From NCBI GenBank assembly GCA_027627225.1, contig JAPFQT010000037.1, positions 558,001 through 622,000 of the forward strand: a DNA stretch of 64,000 nt, in the 5' to 3' direction. Each line of letters opens with the position of its first letter. The first letter of the stretch is position 1. Source of the DNA: Congeria kusceri. Taxonomy: Eukaryota > Mollusca > Bivalvia > Myida > Dreissenidae. The notes under the pieces were generated by a model. The model was not told the DNA's origin and searched no databases. It worked only from the letters and a program-made list of their open reading frames with translations. Shown here piece by piece: positions 1-11,403 of this stretch. The translations under genes were made by a program, and so were the position numbers.

Positions 1-520
1 AGGCCCGGAACCATTTTCAAACTCAGCCGAGATATCATAAGAACAAACGTTCTGAGCAAGTGTCATGTTGATAAGGCACAAAATGTGACTTCTAGTGTGT
101 TCACAAGCTTTTTCTTTAGCCATATAAGGAAAACTGCCCTGCCCCCATGCGGCCATGTTTTTCAACGGATCAAAACCATTTTTAAACTCAGCCAAGATAT
201 CATTAGAACAAATGTTCTGAGCAAGTTTCATGTTGATTGGGCACAAAATGTGACTTCTAGAGTGTTTACAAGCTTTTTCTTCAATTTGACCTAGTGACCT
301 AGTTTTTGACCCCACATGACTCAGTTTCAAATTCGGCCGACATATCATTAGCACAAATGTTCTGACCAAATTTCATGAAGATTGGGCAACAAATGTAGCC
401 TTTAGTGTGTTCACAAGGTAAATGTTGACGATGAATGATTCACAATTCAAGACGCACAAAAAGTGATCACAAAAGCTCAAGCACGTTGTGCTCAGGTGAG
501 CTAAAAACTCTATATTCCCA
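1..520 (+). repeat. Dispersed repeat with degenerate tandem units
   Basis: About three diverged units share the phrases 'aatgtgacttctag', 'gtgttcacaagc', 'tgacctagtttttgac' and 'atatcattagaacaaatgtt'. The block closes with 'gatcacaaaagctc', then 'gcacgttgtgctcaggtgag'. I recognise this wording from intergenic repeats of bivalve genomes (memory, not searched). Short open frames inside it follow the repeat and are not genes. It runs off the left edge of the window. Confidence 0.7.
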
Positions 521-1330
521 ATATATTTCTTTGTCACTAGTGTTATTTTGCTTGTTTATATATAATGTATTTTTTCTATTTTTTCTTTTTGGTCTCTATG
601 ACAAAATTTTTGAAATTTTTATCAATTTGCCAATCTGTGAACATGTCCCTAGACACAAATTAACCTGTCATTTGAAATGTATGAATGAAATGAGACATAG
701 GAATACAACATTTAATGGCCCTTTATCGTTACTGTTGACATACATGGGTCATTTCATGCAGATAAATCGAAAATCACAGTACAATGTACGTTTTATTTAG
801 TACATGACAGAGGACTAGTTTAAAATCCGTATCATTACTATCTAACGTTAAGATAAATATTTTAAGTCATTAATCTGACCGACAACATTTTCAAGGTCAT
901 TCTGGACGATGATCCTAGATGTCCTGTGATTGTTACATCGAACCTTTACTCTAACTGTCAGGTGATTTTATACATAAGATTGTTCATGTGATGCCCTTAT
1001 AGAGTGAATGATAACCTACTTTTTATCTTCGTATACGCTGATTGAAATAGAATCATCCCACTCTGGGCTTTTATTTTTTGTTTTAAGTAAAAGAAACAGG
1101 GATGTCAAAATCAATTGTCCGTATTGCCCTGCTTGCCTCAGAGCCAGTACGGACAAGTGAAATCTTGCCAGTATTACATGCAATTACTGGTACTGTACAT
1201 TACAGACAAGCTGCATAAATCATTTGTCAAAAGCAAACAAGTAAGGCAATACAAGATTTCTCCACCCTTCAGAAAGAATGACAATAACCTTGTAGATATT
1301 AAATATTTAGGTTTTCATATTTCAACAAAC

Positions 1331-1442
1331 CGTGGGTGCTATTTGGCTGCAGGTGGCATTCATCAAAGCACTCATCACAGGGCGTTCCTTCAGAGTTCCA
1401 GTCACACGTACAGGTGCCACCTGAGGTGTAGCCTTCAGCACT
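1331..1442 (-). CDS. Single EGF-like (laminin-EGF type) exon of an unidentified gene
   Basis: On the minus strand a pyrimidine-rich acceptor (ctctgttattgcag) is followed by 112 nt, read in frame as SAEGYTSGGTCTCDW then NSEGTPCDECFDECHL then QPNSTH. The candidate donor is gtttgt just below 1331. Cysteine spacing C-x-C-x8-C-x2-C-x3-C, with 'GTPCDEC', resembles the laminin-type EGF repeat found in secreted or cell-surface proteins. Only one exon is visible and no neighbouring partner exon could be recognised within several kb. The gene is probably long and mostly outside the window, or this is an exon relic. The donor is non-ideal, so the 3' edge is uncertain. Confidence 0.45.
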
Positions 1443-1579
1443 CTGCAATAACAGAGAAACATTGTATGCATCAAATACAAAATAACCAAATTCACAGTTC
1501 ATTAAACTGCAATAAAAGTAGAATTCATACAATTTCAATACACTGAGCACTTCCTGATTAGGTATGAAGGCCTTTTTCT

Positions 1580-1770
1580 ACAGCTCTCACGGGTCCAATA
1601 GTCTGACCCGTTCCCAATGCCAAAAATGCATAATTTTTCCCAATTCTGACCCGAAAAATCCCAATTGTAAAAAATCTATTTTTTTTTTCAAAAATGAAAG
1701 TGTAAATACGATTTTTCAATACTTTACAGCCGATTTTTTCACATTGGCTTTACATTTAGATATGCTCTTA
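1580..1770 (+). repeat. Dispersed repeat shared with 51915-52215
   Basis: The segment contains 'agtctgacccgttcccaatg' followed by runs of 'cccaatt' and 'gacccgaaaaatcccaattg'. A related block at about 51.9-52.2 kb has 'cagactatctgacctattcc', 'cccaattggcc' and 'cccaattcgaccc'. The two are diverged copies of one interspersed family of unknown class. Confidence 0.5.
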
Positions 1771-2179
1771 TTTTATCGTTGACATTGTTTACAAGGGGAG
1801 AACACTCTAACAGCTGTGTAATAAAATAGGTACACAAAAAAAAAGATTTGTTTGTCCTTTATCATGATGAAATTTCACATGAATTATGGGCAAATATTTT
1901 GTTATTTACACATGTGGATGTGTCTGTTAAAGGAAGGATTTAAATATAAGGAGGTAAAGATTTCTTTTCAAGTTATCACATATTTTCGCGTCCTACATAG
2001 TGTAGGCACTACAAAATGTTTATTAACACATCATTAAAACTAAAACATGTAGACAGTAGATCCTACTATTTTATTTTGGTGAAGTTGGTCAGATTTGGTA
2101 ATGCTGTTTTAGAAAAATACACATACTTATAGGAAATGAGACATGCATATGATTACAAACTATACGATAAAAAAAGACT

Positions 2180-2262
2180 GTGGGGCTAGCTCTTTAGCCA
2201 CAGGGTTATTGTCCACCTCTTTCCCAGAGGATCCTGGAGCAATCTTCCACAGTCGCTCAAGA
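2180..2262 (+). repeat. Degenerate tRNA-like SINE head
   Basis: 'ggggctagctctttagcc' resembles a Pol III A box region and 'ggatcctggagcaatc' lies at B-box distance. No clean cloverleaf can be drawn. The 5' wording 'gggctagctcttt' is shared with the minus-strand tRNA-like unit at about 15.95 kb, suggesting one family. Confidence 0.35.
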
Positions 2263-2265
2263 CTT

Positions 2266-4955
2266 CTTCACTGACTTTTTTAATGACTCTGTGGAGTTTG
2301 GGTATAACGGGGATATTCGTGCATATTCAAAATATGAATATTCATGTACTATTTAGGCGGTGAATTGATAACTTGAATTATGTATAACCACAAGGGAGGT
2401 AACTGCGTATGACACTTTACTGCTTGGCAGAAAAGTTGTCACAGTTACTGATCGTTTTGTAGGGTGTTTTTACCAGCGATTTTAGAGACTTTGACATTGA
2501 TTGAAGTAATTCTCGCTAATCAATAATAAAAGTTCATACATTACAGCTGTGGTGCACCAGGTTTTTTTCCACAAAATTTGAATGCAAACCAAGACATTTT
2601 CAGAAGAAAAATTGATTTCACTTTTTTGTCCATCAAAATCTTGTGCACCATTCCAAATTTGGTATTAGTTATATGGAAAACTATTTGTCTTTATGATGCA
2701 ATTTGTTTCAAAACAAAAAAAAGTTGATATTGTTAATTATTGTAGTAACTTCTTATTTATATGCATTCCCTGAGAAAAACTTAAGACATTTTGTTTAATT
2801 GATGGACTGCTTGACAATTTGATAATGTCTATTGGAGATCAACAACAGGTTCCATGTGGATAAAAAAGGCATCTAAAATTGTTGTTTATTGTCATGGGCT
2901 GACTGAAATGCAAAATCTACATGCATGACTATGAAAATAGTACTAAGACCCAAGAATAAGGATTGCATTTTGAAAACATACAATAATTACTCAATATAAT
3001 ATGTGTATAATATAAAACACCTTCTTAGATTACAATAAGAAGACAATATAATGCATGTACTTGAGTAAATTAAGCTTACAAATTAATGGCTTTCCATATT
3101 ACTTCTAAATTATTATTCATAAATAGTTTATAATAAATAATACAGTTATTAAAAAATATTCTTTCTTTCTTAACAATATGTGCCTGCCTGATGAAAATGA
3201 CTATAAATGTTTCAATAACATACTGACTCTCAATGAAGGTGATCATCAAATTTATAATAGATTTATTGTTACATAAAGTTACAAATATTGAAAAAAGTAT
3301 GTATTTTTTCAAATAAGTCATTTATAACTTAAGGTTTTTCTTTTATTACCGCCATAAAAACAAACACATCTAGAGGATTATACTTATTTTGTATATAGAT
3401 ATTTAAATAACTTAAAGGTTCTTCAATATGGTACTGCCAATATTTTTTTTATATAGTAACTATGTAGTATTAAATACTGACTTTAGTTTACTTAAATGTT
3501 GAATTTAATGTGTTGCTGAGTTACAACATCTATACCAAGATCTTTACGAAGGACAAAAAAGAAAACTAAACTAAGGAAAACTAACTTAAGAGTAAGGTTG
3601 CCGACAATTCAACAAACAAATCTACCATAAACACCATCCAAATCATCACATTCAACTAGATAAATATTTCAATTAATTGAGTTGTTTTTCATTTATAATA
3701 TAATTGAGGCGAGTCGTGGGAAAACCAGGCTTAATACACGTGCATAAAGTGTCTTCCTAAATAGTTGGGGTCCCAGTAATTGTTACCATAGCCCCTCCTC
3801 CCCACCCACTCCTTTAACTATAAATGCTTTGAGTCAAAAAATTATTATTTTTTAATCCATTGTTGACTAATAAAACATATTTTCTTTCACTGACTTAACA
3901 TTCCATAACTTTCGTGAAAATGTGGGAGCATAAGTTTTTGGGTGTAATCAGTGTATAGTTATACTTTTGTATAGCTCGTTCATTAGAAAACACACGTAGT
4001 CATAGCAATATTTTCTTTTAAAACAAATGAAGACATACCTTTGAAATTACACTAAAATTCTATGCCATCGGCAAACATAATTTGTCAACATCCCATTTCG
4101 TATTTTAAGTAACCATTTTGCAAACAATAATATACTGACTTATTTTAGTATGTAGTATTTTATTTATAATGTGGGTGTTACAAACACGCAGGTAACAACA
4201 TGCACGAGAATGTGTTACAAATTTCTTCAGATTTACCAACAATGACGGGGTGATAAACATTCTATCACCTACACTCATCTACATATTGAAATTTAATGCA
4301 TTCTCTTTGGCTGACTAGGTGACTGTAGTTAATCTAGCTCCTCCTGATTACAGATTTTATAGATAATTGACACGCTGATGCAGAACGAGAGCGTGTTTAT
4401 TGCAGAGTAGGCGTTCTTTGTTTTAGAAAAACAAATGGTTGCCAATTTGACGCTAAATTTTATGGCGTCTTTTCGTAAAAGAATGGATCCAAATAAGTTG
4501 ATTTTAGCTTTACCAAAAATCATTGGCTGAACATTTTCAGGGATTTCCAGTATCAAAATTATCAAGGGAAATTTCTTAGCTGGACTACCGGTCCAGTTTA
4601 CTTGAAACTTTTGATGGACCGAGCGAAAATTTGGTGGACTCAGTCAACAGTCCACCGCTTAACGTGGAAGACTGTATTCCAGAAACTTACAAAATTCATT
4701 AAAGTCCACCAGTTCTTGCAAGTATTGATAGTTGAACACTTGGAACAAGTTTTTGGACATGTTTTGTTCAATGCCCATTTTGTCTTCTTCAGGGTCATTT
4801 AAAAGAAAATATCATGAAAATTACATCTTTTGACCTATTCTAAAAAAATAAACTGTTTTGAACTTGTAAATGAATGTTCTGTTTGATGGATTACACTTTT
4901 TCAATGAAATCCTTTCCTAAAAAATATTTGGTTATCCTAGCACAACAAGTTAGGC
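2266..4955. other. AT-rich intergenic or intronic sequence, no gene seen
   Basis: Very AT-rich with many short poly-A and poly-T runs. Short frames, such as one on the minus strand at 4329-4565, show no recognisable domain or splice context. A short stretch near 4580-4670 repeats 'ggtcca' and 'gtccacc' motifs in both orientations, which hints at an old TIR element; its ends were not found. Confidence 0.5.
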
Positions 4956-4962
4956 CCTGTGC

Positions 4963-5010
4963 CAGCCAATATTGAGCTACTTTTTATATGGGCAACATTG
5001 GGCTGGGGGG
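4963..5010 (+). repeat. Short dispersed repeat, second copy at 50859-50905
   Basis: Both places read 'agctactttttatatgggca' flanked by 'gccaatatt' on the left and 'caayattg' on the right, with related 'ttaggccctg' and 'gtaaggctctg' further left. This is a short fragment of an interspersed repeat of unknown class. Confidence 0.45.
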
Positions 5011-5543
5011 CCCAACCACTGAAGGACCAAAACTGTGGTGGAAATTTCTCCCTATAATTATGTCTATAGAGTAGTGACTGGATTTTCGTCGCTACTTTTG
5101 AACTCGGCAAAAATATACTCATCATTAAAATTTTGCAATAAAATTTACATACCTGTGGAAAGACACTATTCCACATTAATGTCCAGTATAAATTTATATT
5201 TTATACATCCATTTTCATTGCATTTGCGATTTAAATCAACACACTACCACAAACGACACAACACACGCTTTACCTCGCTATGTACTGATCGATCGATAAG
5301 TCGCCTCCGCTATATTGTTGCAGAATCACGTACTGCGGGAAATGGCAGGTTCCGTAAGAAGTGCTCCAAGACGGAGAGCCTTATAAACGTTTCACCATTT
5401 GCAATGCGCACAATGGATTCGGCCGTTACTCGTTTAATCAATGAGCGCGGGTAGCGGTACATGACCGCTAGCGCCAGTTGTCCAGATCTACCTTCTCAAC
5501 CAGTCTCTAGCCAGTAGGCGAGAGGACTACTTGGGCAACCCCA

Positions 5544-6167
5544 GTGGATTACAAGTTCAATATTACAAGACTAGATATGGATCGGACTGTCAACCTTTCC
5601 AGCGGAAGGGGAAAGAATGTGAAAGACGACCTGGTCAATGAGTTCCTTCATAAGGAATTTAAAGGTATTATTATTATTATTATTATTATTATTTATTTTC
5701 ATTATTATTATTATCATTATTATTATTATTGTTATTATCATCATCATCAGCATCATCATCATTATTATTATTATTATCATTATTATTGTTATTATCTGAC
5801 ATTGCAATTTTGATGATAATAGATTCTTTAACTAAATTTCATGTTTCTATTGAAAGTCTGCGCTCTGTAGGACCCAAGCTAACAGAGCGCACCGTAGAGC
5901 GCCACGGTAAGCTCACGGGTGGACTAGATGAAGTGTATGGCGAATTAACCGAGATTCCAGCTGAAACTTCATCCAGAAAAGAACATACACGAAGTGATTT
6001 GTTTGCGATGAAGGCTTAGTTGAAACCGGAGCATCTGACAGGACCTTCCAATGGACGATTCTACAAATCTTTTCCGAATATAAAGAACAACATGAAAATT
6101 GACGCTTCTAAGTTTAAAGCAAAGCTGTCGAATCTTTCTAAACGGCTCGACTCCTACAGGCAATGAA
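5544..6167 (+). pseudogene. Broken DUF6589-like protein remnant
   Basis: Three reading blocks look like parts of one protein. Block 1 (5544-5664) reads ...DMDRTVNLSSGRGKNVKDD then LVNEFLHKEFK. An ATT/ATC microsatellite then interrupts it. Block 2 (about 5820-6018) contains SIESLRSVGPKLTERTVERH and SSRKEHTRSDLFAMKA, then TAG. Block 3 continues in the same frame after that stop (6019-6164) with LKPEHLTGPSNGRFYKSFP and KLSNLSKRLDSYRQ, then TGA. The order (Gly-rich 'GRGKNV..DL..EFL', then 'LRS.GP..T...V', then a basic C-terminal part) resembles the C-terminal half of DUF6589 proteins, which I recall as repetitive in bivalve and cnidarian genomes. The in-frame TAG and the repeat insertion make it non-functional as read. 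Family assignment is from memory. Confidence 0.45.
5665..5800. repeat. ATT/ATC microsatellite
   Basis: About 135 bp of (ATT)n and (ATC)n with few interruptions. It sits inside the DUF6589-like remnant and produces artificial poly-Ile and poly-Tyr/His frames. Confidence 0.95.
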
Positions 6168-6169
6168 AA

Positions 6170-7255
6170 GCTAAGACCGAAAATATACTGTTCATTGCCA
6201 CTGCCTTCGGCTGAACATTTTGATCCTGCAGATATATATTCTGTTGTTTGCTAAATGCAATGATGACGTCCCTTAACCAGCCCCTCCACCGCATGACAGC
6301 TTATTATAATGTTCATACAATATGTTTTTATTTTTCTTCATGATGTGTGTACAGTATGCAGCGCACACATTGTTATTTTATGTTGTCTTAACGTTACTAC
6401 TTTGTTGTTGTTTATTCATGCAATCTGATAAATGTTCATGTTCTTTGTATAGTGAATTCTGCTATGAAAATCTATAGTGTTTAATTTTTCATGTAAGACC
6501 TATAAACGTCTCTGTCCATTTCAGTTAAAATTGAGTATTATTAGTCAAGGTTTACGGTACCACGCTGAGCGGTCTTATTATTGCAGTTATTTCTCCGTCA
6601 CACACACAGTATTGTTTCTGTGTGCTCCTTTTTATGTGGCCGTAATAAACAGTTTAATCTGAATTTGAGTAGTATATTGATATTCATGATTCATATTTAG
6701 CTGTTCATGTTTTGAAATAAATGAAACGTACCGGTGGACCTACTTTATGAAATACATTCTGTTGGATATTCTTGCCAATAATGAATATTCCCGTCATTTT
6801 TATTGCACGTTATCAAGTTTTTAATACATATTTAAAAATAATGTTTCGTTTTAATTTTCAATAAACATTTGTTATGTGTATTATTCATTCTTTTTTTTAA
6901 TTAATAGCACCAGTCTGTCACGTTATTTCTAAGTCCCGCTAATATAACGTCTTGTAAAATTACTCGTACATCCTTCATAACGTGCTGAGAAGCATCTGCG
7001 TTCTGATTGGATAGTTAAATACACCTGAGCTATTTTTATCATGGCTGTCGAGAAAAAACCGTTGATGTAAACATATCTTAAACTCCAATTTATGATCATT
7101 TTCAAGCTATATTTTTTATGAAATGACGTGAATTCTACACAGCATATGTTGCATCTATGACCAGATGATTTTATTTTGATATCTGAGAGATATTTTTGAA
7201 AATTTGACATTTTGATTTTCCACCACATGAATGGTCATTCGGTGACGAGACGTTC
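6170..7255. other. Intergenic sequence without a supported gene
   Basis: AT-rich sequence downstream of the DUF6589-like remnant. Frames at 6477-6662 (+) and 6929-7228 (-) lack domain signals or splice context. 'gccgtaataaacag' near 6640 recurs near 9668, so part of this may be dispersed repeat. Confidence 0.45.
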
Positions 7256-7260
7256 CAACG

Positions 7261-7354
7261 AATTTAGCCCCTTTTAAAAAGTAGCACTAAATTCGCGTTA
7301 AAAGTCTCATTTATTCACGCCAATTTAGCCCCTTTTAAAAAGTAGCACTAAATT
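7261..7354. repeat. Two exact 33-bp direct repeats with inverted ends
   Basis: Two identical 33-bp copies (7261-7293 and 7322-7354), spaced 61 bp apart, begin 'aatttagcccctttt' and end 'agtagcactaaatt'. Each begins AATTTAG and ends CTAAATT, so each is itself bounded by a 7-bp inverted repeat. Function unknown. Confidence 0.9.
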
Positions 7355-7468
7355 TGTTTGTATGTTGACTTTTTGGCATGCAATTGGTAAATTAATGTTT
7401 ATACTTAATGTTGAATCATTGTTAAATGAACAATGAGTGATAAAAAAAGAAATTGCAGCTAGAAAAGC

Positions 7469-7547
7469 TTCCGACATGAATTCACGTCGGAATGTTGCCA
7501 CAGGAAAATAGCACTTACCAATATGAGGTCGGTGTATACCGACCTCA
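7469..7547. repeat. Two adjacent hairpins
   Basis: TTCCGAC (7469-7475) pairs with GTCGGAA (7486-7492). A longer perfect hairpin follows: TGAGGTCGGT (7524-7533), loop GTAT, ACCGACCTCA (7538-7547), giving a 10-bp stem. The stem contains an inverted AGGTCG word close to a nuclear-receptor half site. It could be a transposon end, a protein-binding palindrome or chance. Confidence 0.8.
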
Positions 7548-8113
7548 GATATATATAGGAGTAATGATTATTTATGTACAATTTAAGTGATGAATTCATT
7601 CATTTTATGTCAAATACTATTACTACAACTGAAATGAAAACTTACTATTGTGGCAAAGTTCGGGAGTTGTGTCCTGCAACAAAGTATGACCTCATACATT
7701 TAATCATAATCAACCTGATAAAGAGTAATCACTATTTGTAAATGTACGATGTGGTCAATGCACGAATCTCACTACACAAAGGGAGACAATCCAGTCAGTT
7801 GTTTATACTATACATACACGTCTGTGACAGGCGAGTTACGTCCCTTGTGTCGATTCCAGCATTGCAGAACGTTTCTTTACTATAGAGTCATCACAGCTCG
7901 TACTTCGAAGAATATGCACCACGTCTAACGGTGCAGATGTATAATGCTTGTGTGAATCAGACACATTCTAGTTATTAGACGAATTTAAATGCAAATTACT
8001 GGATCCATGTGATCGTACCACCTTCCTGGACCCGTTAATGTAAACCCCGTCAAAGCATCCGTATGCGCGCGCAACTAGTCTGGCAATCCCTAGAACAAAA
8101 TGCTAGTATTAGC

Positions 8114-8480
8114 CAGGGGCGTAGCTTCCTTTAGGCACTATAGGCACGTGCCTATACCCATACATATTTTCCAGAGATGAAACATTTAAATATGCCAAAA
8201 AGGCAATAAAAACAAGAAAGGGGGATGGGAGCGAGGGGATCTTTTTTGGCTGTGTTGATACTTCATTGTTTAACGAGTCGATTACGTCAATATGAAATAA
8301 ATGTCACGAAACTTACGCTTTATTTTAGAACTATTTTGTACATTCCGGGTTTAGCTAAAGTTAGTTGTTTGTAGCCACATACGAGTATAAACACTTCTGG
8401 CCCAAATTATCGCTTACAGCGTCAGTTTGTAGACTCCGCATACTGTGCCTATACATTTTATAACCCAAGCTACGCCCCTG
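8114..8480. mobile_element. MITE with exact 14-bp TIRs, hAT-like ends
   Basis: The 367-bp segment starts CAGGGGCGTAGCTT and ends AAGCTACGCCCCTG, a perfect 14-bp inverted repeat. 'CAGGGGCG' ends are typical of hAT-type elements. Inside, 'ataggcacgtgcctat' near the left end and 'gtgcctat' near the right end are subterminal repeats. No transposase frame exists, so it is non-autonomous. Flanks share 'ttagc' on both sides but not a clean 8-bp duplication, so the superfamily is uncertain. Confidence 0.8.
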
Positions 8481-8609
8481 TTAGCTATACAAAATCAGTG
8501 TGCTTATTGCCGATTTCTAAACATAGTACTGAAACTTTAACAATGAAGAACATCTTTAAATAGCATATCTTCATGATTACGATTACAAATTCACATTTGC
8601 AAGGAACAA

Positions 8610-9520
8610 CAAATATGTATTGATCCCCCCTGTTACGATTGATCACCCCTTTGATTTTTCATCTCTTAAGTTAAGGTAGATCTCCTCTGGTACGTTTGAT
8701 TTCTCCTGCTGTGATTTATCTCCTCTGCTATAAATTTTCCTTGTAATGATATAATTTCTCCGGTCACTTTTTATACCCCCTCCCCTCTGTTACTGTATAT
8801 ATATATGTTATTATTTATCTCCTCTCTTATGATATATCTGTCAATATTGATCTCCAGTGTATGAGTGATCCCCGTTACTACCTTTATCCCCTGTTATGAT
8901 TTATCGATCATGCTATCATTGCTATGAGTTATCTCACCCGTGATGAGATTTGATTCATCTCTTTGTCATTATTTTCTCCCATGGTACGATTTATCTCCAC
9001 TGTTTTAATGTATCTCTCCTGCTATGATTTATCTTCTCTGTCACTATTCACCCCACCCCCCTCCCCATGTAATTTATTCATCTCTTCTGCTACGATTTTC
9101 TCCCCTGTTATGAAGATATCCCCAGGACCCGAACGTATAGACGGCGTTTTGACTTATACATGCCCTGATTTTCACCATTATTGTACTTCACGCTGTACCG
9201 ATTTATCTACACCTGTATGAGTGATGTTCTATACTGTGATTGATCTCACCTTTTATGATTGATCTCCATGTCATGATTGACCTCAACCTGCTATGATAAG
9301 ATCTCCTCTATAATGTATGATGACGTGTATGGTTGATATCGCATGTAATGACTTATCTCCGCTGTTGTAATCGATCTCACCTGTTTTTATTTGTGTGTCC
9401 CCTTTTATGTTTAATATACAGTTTGTGATTAATTTCACTTGATATGATTGATCTCATGGTTATGATTAAGCTCCCTTGTTATGATAGCTTTTCTGTGTTA
9501 TTATTGATGTCATTCAAAAA
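8610..9520. repeat. Decayed 20-24-bp minisatellite
   Basis: About 900 bp consist of loosely repeated 'tatgatttatctcc', 'tgttatgattgatctc' and 'ctgctatgatttatct' words at intervals of roughly 20-24 bp. Divergence is high, so the array is old. The frame at 8963-9220 is carried by this repeat and is not a gene. Confidence 0.75.
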
Positions 9521-9769
9521 TACGTTATACATTTTGCTATGTTAAATATTCAGACATGTGCACTATGTTTTTTATTCATTGATGAATAAATTTATATATA
9601 ATGTAGTATTTGTTTAGCTCATTCAAGACTACAGCACTTGTTTAAGAATACATAGTAATGCGCAGTGGCCGTAATAAACAGAAGGGTTTTCCGGGGTATA
9701 TAAATTGTTACAAAATTATGTAAATGACACAATTATAAGGTATTAACGACACACACACGAAGTAAGATA

Positions 9770-9965
9770 CTGGTTTCACAACCCAGGGGTCGCACGGTCG
9801 AGCCCCTGCTACACCCTAACCTACTAAATCATCTTTTGCAGGATACGCTCTTAACCGAGGTGCAGCGTACGAGGTGTTTTACACCGAGCACTTGAAAGAC
9901 CCAATGTTGCCTCTGGATGAGGTGTCTCGTATGGGAGGGAACCCCAGAGCACTCAATACAAATGC
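9770..9965 (+). mobile_element. tRNA-derived SINE copy with conserved core
   Basis: A B-box-like 'ggtcgagcccc' is followed by the core 'ttaaccgaggtgcagcg', 'tacaccgagcactt' and 'tgcctctggatgagg'. The same core ('tgaggtgcag', 'tcaccgggcac', 'tcctctgg') occurs in reverse orientation at about 46.03-46.20 kb. Two copies sharing a core downstream of a tRNA-like head are the expected structure of a mollusc SINE family. Confidence 0.6.
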
Positions 9966-10043
9966 ACCACACACACATTCCGTACTGTACTATGTGTACT
10001 AAAGGTACTAAAATATGATTTGACTGGAAGTTAGTCTGCCAAC

Positions 10044-10057
10044 ATGGAACGGGAAAG
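10044..10057 (+). CDS. Candidate short first coding exon
   Basis: ATGGAACGGGAAAG (four codons plus two bases) lies directly before a strong donor, gtgagt. Spliced to the acceptor at 16179 it would stay in frame (MERE-S-SCISPWQ...), implying a 6.1-kb intron. The surrounding 10.0-10.6 kb is noticeably less AT-rich and includes a CACGTG E-box near 10147, as a promoter-proximal region might. This rests only on splice-site and phase agreement. Confidence 0.25.
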
Positions 10058-10381
10058 GTGAGTATGACGTGTAACTTGTTGCTGCTCTTAATGTTGGTGT
10101 TGCTGTACGTAAGACGCGTCGGACCTGCTTCCAGTTACGTCAACTGTCACGTGTACACTTGTGCGCGAGGATACAGTGTAATCGCAATACACCTAGAACT
10201 ACCAATCGAATAGTTCTACCGTACTGCTAATAACACAACCACCACCAGTGCCATCGCAACCAATACACTCATGTGAAAGTAATTTGCTTACAGCAGCAAT
10301 GTTCGACATACCGGTAAATTATGACCATTATAATTAATTTGAATAAACGATGAATATTCGTTCATCGTTGATTTCGAGTCA

Positions 10382-10636
10382 ATGTTCGGGTCTTTATACG
10401 TATCGTTGGTAACAAACAGATCAATAAACTTGAAAGTATTAGGAGAGCTCGAGGTTACACCCCTGTCACGAAAGGTAACGTACCTAGCTTACTTAACAAT
10501 TTACTTTGCCCATTCTCAACATGCAGAATTTGTGTTAAGTAAGTTGCCGACAGACGACAGAGACAGCCTCCTCGCCGACAAACTGCTCACAAACAACGGC
10601 AACAAAAGCAATTCTCCTACGCAGATATACTCGTAA
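10382..10636 (+). CDS. Uncertain 84-codon open frame
   Basis: A continuous ATG-started frame without recognised domain. Its C-terminal third (EFVLSKLPTDDRDSLLADKL then LTNNGNKSNSPTQIYS) has a polar, protein-like composition. It is preceded by an acceptor-like 'cattctcaacatgcag' at about 10524, so only the 3' part might be an exon. No homologue recognised; chance is a real alternative. Confidence 0.2.
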   Translation: MFGSLYVSLVTNRSINLKVLGELEVTPLSRKVTYLAYLTIYFAHSQHAEFVLSKLPTDDRDSLLADKLLTNNGNKSNSPTQIYS

Positions 10637-10639
10637 CAA

Positions 10640-11043
10640 AACATGTTCAGCCGCATATTAACTACTTATGTCAAATACAAATGTACTACATTAATGAATT
10701 ATAAATAATATAATAAATACATGCAATAGACAAAGAGATAATATTCCTATACATCGACTGAATTACTTTATTAACTGACAATGTCATCATCCGCATGTAT
10801 ACATAATTATAATTGAAAAAAAAAAAAAAAAAAGGCTTTTGAATTCTAAAATAACGGTTTGTAGAAGTACTAACAAGTCGTTACTAAGAAGATTTATTAA
10901 TTCGGGCCCAGGACAACTTCGCTATGTACTTTATGTCTTTGCATTTCAATATTCTCATTCTCAATGCTATTAATGTTCTCTGCCATCCACATTCCAAGGT
11001 TATTCCAGCATTGAATGTATGGCCAATAATTATATTGATGCAA
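10640..11043. other. AT-rich spacer with a poly-A tract
   Basis: Contains an A17 run near 10817 and no supported gene. Confidence 0.5.
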
Positions 11044-11046
11044 TTA

Positions 11047-11400
11047 GGCGTAAAAAATTGTTTGTTTCCGCTTTTCCCCCTATTTTTTTCCGCCGACCCT
11101 ACACGTTTGTTTGCCTATCAATCAGTAACTTTTTTCTGATTTTCGGGGGAAAAGAGCAGTTTTCGCTTATATTATAAGTTTCTTTTCAGAAATATCTTTT
11201 TCTATGACCTTTTTTATAGTTAAGGTACAGTTCTTTGTTTTGAGGCGTTGAAACATTTTACATTTACCCCAATAGACTTAAACTGTGTGGTGAATAAGCG
11301 GCAATAAAAAAAAAAGCTAAAGAAAACAAAATACATTTTACCTCCCCTCCTAGGTTTTTTTCGGAGATGTAAGCGGAAACCAACCATTTATTTTTTTGCC
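11047..11400. mobile_element. Harbinger-like MITE, diverged copy
   Basis: The left end is TTA followed by GGCGTAAAAAA; the right end is TTTTTTTGCC followed by TAA. Long inverted arms ('tgtttccgctttt' on the left, 'taagcggaaacca' on the right) make it a foldback. It belongs to the same family as the elements at 14724, 41327 and 62284. It has no coding capacity. Confidence 0.7.
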
Positions 11401-11403
11401 TAA

